Source of the DNA: CAVVYA01 sp964577835
Lineage (GTDB): Bacteria > Pseudomonadota > Alphaproteobacteria > SMXQ01
Direction of reading: 5' to 3'
NCBI GenBank assembly: GCA_964577835.1
Contig: CAZOBN010000104.1
Location: 1-11,209, forward strand
DNA length: 11,209 nucleotides
The notes beneath the pieces were generated by a model. The model saw only the letters and a program-made list of their open reading frames with translations. It made no database searches and was not told the DNA's origin. Position numbers and translations under genes: made by a program. Each line of letters opens with the position of its first letter. Within the stretch, counting starts at the first letter, position 1. Positions 6,398-11,209 of this stretch are shown in pieces.

Positions 6398-7003
6398 CTA
6401 CGCGCGGGCGAGCTTGGCCGCGATCTCCGCCACGTGCCGGCCCTGGAAGCGCGCGCCGTCGAGCTCGTTGGCGCTCGGCTGGCGTTCGCCCTTGCCGCCG
6501 GCGATGGTCGATGCGCCGTAGGGCGAGCAGCCGGTGATCTCGTCGAGCCGCATCTGGCCCTGGAAGGCATAGGGCAGGCCGACCACCACCATGCCCTGGT
6601 GCAGCAGGGTGATGTGGAAGCTCAGGATGGTGCTTTCCTGGCCGCCGTGCTGGGTCGCGGTCGAGGTGAAGACGCTGCCGACCTTGCCGATCAGGGTGCC
6701 GTTCGCCCAATGTCCGCCGGTCTGATCGAGGAAGTTGCGCATCTGCGACGCCATGTTGCCGAACCGCGTCGGCGTACCGAAGATGATCCCATCGTAGTTC
6801 GGCAATTCCTCGACCGTGGCGAACGGCGCGGCCTGGTCGAGCGTGACACCGGCTTTTTTGGCCACGTCGGGCGGCATCAATTCCGGCACGCGCTTCACGG
6901 CAACGTCCGTTCCCGCCACCGACCGCGCGCCTCCGGCGACGGCGCCGGCCATGCGCTCCGTATGGCCGTAGGAGCTGTAGTACAGCACGAGAATTTTGGT
7001 CAC
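6398..7003 (-). CDS. wrbA: NAD(P)H:quinone oxidoreductase, WrbA type
   Basis: Flavodoxin-like FMN enzyme that reduces quinones by two electrons, limiting semiquinone and superoxide formation; a cytoplasmic tetramer in characterised relatives. The 201 residues match the family length (about 200). FMN-binding segments are visible: YYSSYGHTE at 8-16 (phosphate loop), GTPTRFGNMASQMRNFLDQTG at 76-96, and TSTATQHGGQE at 113-123. GCSPYGASTIAG at 158-169 resembles the family's GGSPYGA motif. The start is GTG at 7003, supported by a GGGAGGGAG purine block at 7011-7019, 7 nt upstream. No ATG lies nearby in frame. The gene converges with the isochorismatase-family gene and diverges from the DinB-family gene. 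Confidence 0.96.
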   Translation of the reverse strand: MTKILVLYYSSYGHTERMAGAVAGGARSVAGTDVAVKRVPELMPPDVAKKAGVTLDQAAPFATVEELPNYDGIIFGTPTRFGNMASQMRNFLDQTGGHWANGTLIGKVGSVFTSTATQHGGQESTILSFHITLLHQGMVVVGLPYAFQGQMRLDEITGCSPYGASTIAGGKGERQPSANELDGARFQGRHVAEIAAKLARA

Positions 7004-7073
7004 GGCGGTTCTCCCTCCCGGAACGATCGGTTCGGAACGGGGGAGAAACGGGTTGCTTTCACGAAGGTTCCGG

Positions 7074-7101
7074 CATCGGCGAGCCGCACGCTCTGCCGAT
7101 G
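7074..7101. repeat. 7-bp inverted repeat between wrbA and the DinB-family gene
   Basis: CATCGGC (7074-7080) and GCCGATG (7095-7101) are perfect complements with a 14-nt spacer, about 70 nt upstream of the wrbA start and about 100 nt upstream of the DinB-family start. Nearby, GAAC (7021-7024) and GTTC (7030-7033) form another small dyad followed by a further GAAC. These could be operator half-sites for either gene, but no known regulator consensus was recognised and chance is possible. Confidence 0.35.
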
Positions 7102-7140
7102 TTTCGGTTGGCGGCGTGCCGTGGCAAAATTCGGTGGTCA

Positions 7141-7166
7141 GTCAGCGAGACGGATCTTAGGCTGAC
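7141..7166. repeat. 6-bp inverted repeat just upstream of the DinB-family gene
   Basis: GTCAGC (7141-7146) and GCTGAC (7161-7166) are perfect complements around a 14-nt spacer, ending 33 nt before the ATG at 7200. It may overlap the promoter or form a leader hairpin. No T-tract follows. Confidence 0.35.
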
Positions 7167-7199
7167 ATTCATCGAAAGACGGCGCCGCAAGGAAACTTC

Positions 7200-7715
7200 A
7201 TGGCCAGTCCCCTGCCCCGCGAGATGGTCGTCATCATGGCGGCCTACAACGCCTGGATGAACGACAAGGTCTATGACCTGGCGGCCACCTTGAGCGATGC
7301 CCAGCGCAAGCAAGATCGCGGCGCGTTCTTCCGTTCGGTGCTTGGCACGCTCAACCATCTGCTCTTCGGCGATCTCGCCTGGCTCGGCCGCTTCAAGGAT
7401 GGCGCGCCGCGCGTGGCGAGGACGGACGAGATTCTCCATGAAGATTTCGCCGCGCTGCGATCCGCGCGCGCCGATCTGGATCGCGAGATTCAGGATTGGG
7501 CGGCCGCCGTCGATCCCGATTGGCTGGCGGCGCCGTTCCGCTACCGCAGCCTGATCACCGGGCAGGAGGGCGAGCGGCCGGCCTGGCTGCTGGTCTCCCA
7601 TATGTTCAACCATCAGACCCATCACCGCGGCCAGCTCACCACCTTGCTGACCCAGTTCGGCTTGGACATCGGCGTGACGGATCTCGCGGCGATGCCGCTG
7701 CCGGCCGCGCGCTGA
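7200..7715 (+). CDS. DinB-family protein (metal-binding four-helix bundle)
   Basis: A 171-residue cytoplasmic protein of the DinB/YfiT-like superfamily. The characteristic metal ligands are present: His53 in GTLNHLLFGDLAWL (helix 2), and His138 with His142 in the HMFNHQTHHRGQLTTLL segment (helix 4). The helical start MVVIMAAYNAWMNDKVYD at about 9-26 is also typical. Members include DNA-damage-inducible proteins of Bacillus and thiol-dependent S-transferases; for most, the reaction is unknown, and this one cannot be placed further. It is unrelated to E. coli DNA polymerase IV, also called DinB. The ATG is supported by AAGGA (7189-7193), 6 nt upstream. Its stop is one base from the ccmI stop on the opposite strand. 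No LexA-like site was recognised upstream, so damage induction is not supported. Confidence 0.93.
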   Translation: MASPLPREMVVIMAAYNAWMNDKVYDLAATLSDAQRKQDRGAFFRSVLGTLNHLLFGDLAWLGRFKDGAPRVARTDEILHEDFAALRSARADLDREIQDWAAAVDPDWLAAPFRYRSLITGQEGERPAWLLVSHMFNHQTHHRGQLTTLLTQFGLDIGVTDLAAMPLPAAR

Positions 7716-7716
7716 G

Positions 7717-8919
7717 CTAGAATTTCTTGAGTTGCTGTTCAATGGCAGCGCGCTCGGTGCTGCCCATGGGCAGCCGGTCGCGCAATTGGCTGAGCGCGGC
7801 GCGGTAGGCCGCGCTGGTTTCGCCCGCAGCCTCGGCGGTGACCGCGGCGTAATCGCGCAGCAGAGCGATGTCCTCGGGTTGGCGCTTGAGCGCTTCGCCA
7901 TAGGCGTCGCGTGCCTGCTCGGCGCGGCCGAGCACGCGATAGGAGCGGCCCAACTGCGCCCATTCCTCCGCCGTGCCGCCGCCCGACGCGCGCGTCTCTT
8001 CGAGCCGCGCCGCGAGGCCGGCGACCATGGATTCGATCGTCGCCTGGCGCGCCGCCGGATCGGCGGGCGCGGCGCTCTCCGCTTCGAGCCGCTGGATCTG
8101 CTCCTCCAGCCCCTCGCGCCACGGCGCTTCGGGCGGCGTATCGGCGAGCAACGCGCGCCACGCCGCGAGCGCGGCCGGCGCGTCACCAGCCTGCAGCTTG
8201 GCAAGCCCCATGAAGTAGCGCGCCTGGGGATGAGCCGGGTTGCGCTTGAGCGCTTCGGCGAACGCCGCGCGCGCCGCCGGAGTCACGGCGCCCTGGGCTT
8301 CCTCGATCAGAATCTGACCGAAGCCGACGGCGATCTCGGCCGCCTCGCCATCGTCGGCGGCGAGCGCCAGGGCGCGCTGCTGCGCCACCTCGGCTTCCGC
8401 CATGCGGCCCTGTCTCGCGTAGCCGCGCGCCAACAAGACCCAGCCGCGCCTGTCGTCGGGTGACGCCGCGAGCCGCCGCTCGAGTTCGGCGATCAGGGCC
8501 GCGAATTGCGGCTCGCCGCTCTGTTCACGGGCGAGCGACGCACGATCGCCGGCGAACCATGGCGCGCCCTGGTGCAGATAGATCAGACCGGCGGCGGGGA
8601 TCAGGATGAGCGCGACGATTACCGCCAGATGCCACGGCGTATGCCCCATTGTCGCCGGCGGCGCCATCGTCTCGGGTGCCGCCGATGCGGCGGAGAGCAG
8701 GCGGCGCTCGACTTCGAGCCTTGCGGCGGCTGCCTGTTCCTCGTCGAGTACGCCGCGCACGCGGTCGCGCTCGATGTCGCGCAACTGGTCCTTGTAGACC
8801 GCGAGATCGTAGTCGGCGCGTTCCGGCATGTCTTCCCGCGGCCCGGAGCGCAGCAGCGGGAAGGCGACGAAGCCAACCGCCAGAACCGCCATGACGGCGA
8901 AGACGAGCCACAGGACCAT
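7717..8919 (-). CDS. ccmI: Cytochrome c maturation protein CcmI (TPR)
   Basis: A 400-residue membrane-anchored chaperone that delivers apocytochrome c to the CcmF/CcmH haem-ligation complex. The first membrane segment is residues 2-23. A cytoplasmic coil follows, with RADYDLAVYKDQLRDIERDR at 34-53 as the typical CcmI signature. The second membrane segment is about 96-115, and then comes a large periplasmic region. That region is built of helical TPR-like repeats (for example 155-185, 213-262 and 316-350), ending in QLRDRLPMGSTERAAIEQQLKKF. The open frame extends 47 codons upstream within ccmH, but the ATG at 8919 is correct: AAGGA at 8926-8930 lies 6 nt upstream, and the start shares one base with the ccmH stop (TGATG). 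The stop is one base from the stop of the convergent DinB-family gene. Confidence 0.93.
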   Translation of the reverse strand: MVLWLVFAVMAVLAVGFVAFPLLRSGPREDMPERADYDLAVYKDQLRDIERDRVRGVLDEEQAAAARLEVERRLLSAASAAPETMAPPATMGHTPWHLAVIVALILIPAAGLIYLHQGAPWFAGDRASLAREQSGEPQFAALIAELERRLAASPDDRRGWVLLARGYARQGRMAEAEVAQQRALALAADDGEAAEIAVGFGQILIEEAQGAVTPAARAAFAEALKRNPAHPQARYFMGLAKLQAGDAPAALAAWRALLADTPPEAPWREGLEEQIQRLEAESAAPADPAARQATIESMVAGLAARLEETRASGGGTAEEWAQLGRSYRVLGRAEQARDAYGEALKRQPEDIALLRDYAAVTAEAAGETSAAYRAALSQLRDRLPMGSTERAAIEQQLKKF

Positions 8920-9380
8920 CAGCGATCCTTCAGGAGATCGGCGAGCCGCTTGCGCTCGTCGTCGCTCAGGCCGGGCGCCGCGACGGTGGCTGGACGGCGG
9001 CGCAGGTAAACGGCGATGCTGGCAACGCCCACCAGCAGAATCGCCGCCGGGCCGAACCATAGAATCCAGGTCGCCGGTTTGAACGGCGGCTTGAGCAGCA
9101 CGAAATCGCCGTAGCGCGCGGTGATATAGGCCATGACCTGCGCGTCGCTATCGCCCGCCTTGAGCCGGTCGCGCACGACGATGCGCAGGTCACGCGCCAG
9201 GTCCGCGTCGGAATCGTCGATCGACTGGTTCTGGCACACCAGGCAGCGCAGATGCTTGCTGATGTCCCGCGCACGGGCCTCGAGCGCGGGATTCTGCAAT
9301 ACCTCGTCGGGCTGCACGGCGACGGCCGGCAGCGGCGCCAGGAGTGCCAGCAGCACGAGCAGACAATGGACGAGCTTCAA
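8919..9380 (-). CDS. ccmH: Cytochrome c maturation protein CcmH
   Basis: A 153-residue periplasm-facing thiol protein anchored in the inner membrane. It reduces the apocytochrome c CxxCH disulfide and presents it for haem attachment. A signal peptide covers about residues 1-21. The hallmark LRCLVCQNQSI follows at 44-54 with redox cysteines 46 and 49. The helical domain with YITARYGDFVLLKPPF at about 85-100 comes next, then a membrane helix at about 104-125 and a short cytoplasmic tail. It is the short CcmH form, with the TPR part encoded separately as ccmI. The start appears to be TTG at 9380, overlapping the ccmG stop (TTGA, 4 nt); GGAG lies about 10 nt upstream. No ATG or GTG gives a full signal peptide. 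The next possible start, a GTG a few codons in, would shorten it. Confidence 0.94.
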   Translation of the reverse strand: MKLVHCLLVLLALLAPLPAVAVQPDEVLQNPALEARARDISKHLRCLVCQNQSIDDSDADLARDLRIVVRDRLKAGDSDAQVMAYITARYGDFVLLKPPFKPATWILWFGPAAILLVGVASIAVYLRRRPATVAAPGLSDDERKRLADLLKDR

Positions 9381-9910
9381 TCCTTGAGTCTCCGCAGGAC
9401 GGGCAGGATCTTATCCGTCACATCATAATCCATGAGCGGCCCGGCATGCTTGAAGCGGATACGGCCCTGCTTGTCGACCACGAAGGTCTCGGGCACGCCA
9501 TAGACGCCCCAGTCGATGGCGACGCGGCCGGTGGCGTCCATGCCGATCTTGCTGAACGGATCGCCGAGCTCGGCGAGCCACGCTTTCGCTTCGTCCGGCT
9601 TATCCTTGTAATTGATGGCGACGATGCGCACGCCGTGCTCGCGCGCGAGCTTGGTCAGTTGCGGATGTTCCACGCGGCAAGGAATGCACCACGAGGCGAA
9701 CACATTAACGAGCGTCGGCCCGTCGCCCTTGAGGTCATCGCTGGTCAAGCCGCCGTCGTCGCGGCCGGGCAGCGGCGGCAGCTTGAAGGCCGGCGCTTCC
9801 TGGTCGATCAGCGGCGAGGGGATGATGTCGGGGCGCAGGCCGAGGCCGATGGCGAAGGCGACCGCCAGTGCCGCGAACAGGCCGATGGGAAGAATATAGG
9901 CCCAGCGCAT
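9377..9910 (-). CDS. ccmG: Thiol:disulfide interchange protein CcmG/DsbE
   Basis: A 177-residue membrane-tethered thioredoxin that keeps CcmH and apocytochrome c thiols reduced in the periplasm. An N-terminal signal anchor covers about residues 4-25. The thioredoxin fold carries FASWCIPCRVEHPQL at 71-85 with active-site Cys75 and Cys78. VAINYKDKPDEAKAWL at about 97-111 is the usual CcmG central insert, and GVYGVPETFVVDKQGRI at 135-151 contains the cis-Pro140. The WCxPC spacing and the acidic GVPET region are typical of CcmG rather than of general thioredoxins. The ATG at 9910 lies 3 nt after the ccmF stop, and its own stop overlaps the TTG start of ccmH. Confidence 0.96.
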   Translation of the reverse strand: MRWAYILPIGLFAALAVAFAIGLGLRPDIIPSPLIDQEAPAFKLPPLPGRDDGGLTSDDLKGDGPTLVNVFASWCIPCRVEHPQLTKLAREHGVRIVAINYKDKPDEAKAWLAELGDPFSKIGMDATGRVAIDWGVYGVPETFVVDKQGRIRFKHAGPLMDYDVTDKILPVLRRLKD

Positions 9911-9913
9911 GAT

Positions 9914-11209
9914 CTAAGCGGGCGCTCCCGCCGCCTGCCCGCGCCGCGCGCGCGCGCTGCGGGTCGGCGCGCCGATGCGATGGCGCCGGTCGGTGAGCGA
10001 CACCACGCCGCCGAGCGACATCAGCGCGGCACCGAGCCAGATCCACGGCACCAGCGGATTGTGATAGAGGCGGATCACCCAGCCGCCGGCGTCGCGCGTC
10101 TGGTCCGAGCCGGGATCGCCGAGCACGGCATAGAGGTCGGCCAACCAGGTGGTGTGAATCGCGGCTTCCGTGGTCGTCGTGTTCTGCACCGGGAAGAAGC
10201 GCTTCTCCGGCGTCAGCGTCGCCACCCAATTTCCGTCGCGCGTCACGGTCAGGGTGGCGCGCCGGGCCACATAGTTCGGCCCCCGCACCTCGTTGACGTT
10301 TTCCAGCAGGATGCCGTAGCCGGCGAGGTTCACCGCATCGCCCGGCCGCATCACGCCGATATGCTCGCTCTGCCACGCGGACGAGGCGGTGATGCCGGCG
10401 ACCACGATGCCCATGGCGGCGTGGGCGATGGTCATGCCGAGTGCGGCGCGCGGCGTGCGCGCGAGACGGGCGAGGCTATCGCCCAACGGTTCGCGGAACA
10501 GCTTGATGCGCTCGGCCAGTTCGACCAGGGAGCCTGCCACCAGCCAGACCGCCAGCGCGATGCCGAGGAAGGCGAGCGCGGGCCCGCCCTGCAGCCACCA
10601 GCCGGTCAGCGCGATGACCGCGGCGGCGGCCAGCGCGATACGCAGGCGGGCGAGCGCGCCGATCAGATCGCCGCGCTTCCACGGCAGCAGCGGGCCGATC
10701 GCCATGGCGATCAGCACCGGCACCATCAGCGGCACGAAGGTGGCATTGAAATAGGGTCCGCCGACGGAGACCTTGGGACCGCCGAAGATGTCGAGGAACA
10801 GCGGATAGAGCGTGCCCAGGAACACGGTGGCGCAGGCGGTGGCGAGCAGCAGGTTGTTGAGCACCAAGGCACCTTCGCGCGAGATCGGCGCGAACAGCCC
10901 GCCCGCCTTCAGCGCCGGCGCGCGCACCGCGTAGAGGATGAAGGCGCCGCCCGCCGTGACCGCGAGAATGGCGAGGATGAACAGCCCGCGCTCGGGATCG
11001 TTGGCGAAGCTGTGCACCGAGGTCAGCACGCCGGAGCGCACCAGGAAGGTGCCGATCAGGCTGAGCACGAAGGTCAGGATGGCGAGCAGCACCGTCCAGC
11101 TCTTCAGCGCGTCGCGCTTCTCGACCACGATCGCGGAGTGCAGCAGCGCGGTGCCGGCGAGCCACGGCATGAAGGACGCGTTCTCCACCGGGTCCCAGAA
11201 CCAGAAGCC
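9914..11209 (-). CDS. ccmF: Haem lyase component CcmF, C-terminal part (5' end outside window)
   Basis: Multi-spanning inner membrane protein of cytochrome c System I that takes haem from holo-CcmE and joins it to apocytochrome c with CcmH/CcmI. The frame is open to the right edge, giving 431 residues of a protein usually about 650 long. The first residues in view, FWFWDPVENASFMPWL, are the end of the WWD haem-handling motif. TALLHSAIVVEKRD and SGVLTSVHSFANDP follow, carrying histidines of the kind that ligate haem in characterised CcmF. TIAHAAMGIVVAGI then holds another conserved histidine. After it comes the periplasmic domain with TPEKRFFPVQNTTTTEAAI and DLYAVLGDP, a last membrane helix (NPLVPWIWLGAALMSLGGVV) and a basic tail. 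The stop is TAG. The GTG at 11188 is internal and is not a start. It is the first visible gene of the ccmF-G-H-I block; ccmE would be expected to the right. Confidence 0.97.
   Translation of the reverse strand, partial: GFWFWDPVENASFMPWLAGTALLHSAIVVEKRDALKSWTVLLAILTFVLSLIGTFLVRSGVLTSVHSFANDPERGLFILAILAVTAGGAFILYAVRAPALKAGGLFAPISREGALVLNNLLLATACATVFLGTLYPLFLDIFGGPKVSVGGPYFNATFVPLMVPVLIAMAIGPLLPWKRGDLIGALARLRIALAAAAVIALTGWWLQGGPALAFLGIALAVWLVAGSLVELAERIKLFREPLGDSLARLARTPRAALGMTIAHAAMGIVVAGITASSAWQSEHIGVMRPGDAVNLAGYGILLENVNEVRGPNYVARRATLTVTRDGNWVATLTPEKRFFPVQNTTTTEAAIHTTWLADLYAVLGDPGSDQTRDAGGWVIRLYHNPLVPWIWLGAALMSLGGVVSLTDRRHRIGAPTRSARARRGQAAGAPA

Noticed and set aside
5242..6537. A long plus-strand open frame (431 codons) covering the intergenic region and overlapping the hydrolase gene.
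   Set aside because: Its translation is Arg/Ala-rich without family signatures, and it overlaps a clear isochorismatase-family gene in another frame. It is a GC-rich shadow frame.
7200..7715. DinB as a translesion polymerase or SOS gene.
   Set aside because: The protein is a small metal-binding helical bundle, not a Y-family polymerase, and no LexA box was recognised upstream.

Overview
The window looks like a piece of a high-GC alphaproteobacterial chromosome. The evidence is the strongly G/C-ending codon use, a System I cytochrome c maturation block, a HisKA_2-type sensor kinase and the yggT-DUF167-folD arrangement. I cannot name the genus from sequence alone. Gene density is high and almost every reading frame belongs to a recognisable chromosomal family. 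I see no transposase, integrase, phage gene, CRISPR array or toxin-antitoxin pair.

Layout, left to right. (1) The 3' end of argG (arginine synthesis) on the plus strand, then a stand-alone UbiE-like SAM methyltransferase, also plus. (2) A minus-strand run read right to left: yggT (small membrane protein), yggU (DUF167), folD (one-carbon metabolism) and an NnrU-family membrane protein. The genes are tightly packed; yggU and folD overlap by 8 nt. (3) A plus-strand tRNA-Ala(CGC) gene with a near-consensus sigma-70 promoter and a strong hairpin in its leader. (4) A minus-strand PAS plus HisKA_2 histidine kinase with no response regulator beside it. (5) A 379-nt divergent intergenic region, then a plus-strand isochorismatase-family hydrolase. 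(6) A convergent minus-strand wrbA quinone reductase, a divergent intergenic region with two inverted repeats, and a plus-strand DinB-family (four-helix, metal-binding) protein. (7) A minus-strand ccmF-ccmG-ccmH-ccmI block that fills the right third and runs off the right edge inside ccmF.

How the genes work together. The only clear multi-gene machine is the cytochrome c maturation block. CcmF is the haem-ligation membrane protein; CcmG and CcmH handle the thiols of apocytochrome c; CcmI is the TPR apocytochrome chaperone. These genes are joined by very short junctions (3-nt gap, 4-nt overlap, 1-nt overlap), which suggests coupled translation. The yggT-yggU-folD(-nnrU family) run is probably one transcript. 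The remaining genes look like single units.

I found no convincing undescribed system. The most distinctive unexplained signals are the 10-bp hairpin between the tRNA-Ala promoter and the mature tRNA, and the non-ATG starts and extreme packing around the ccm genes.
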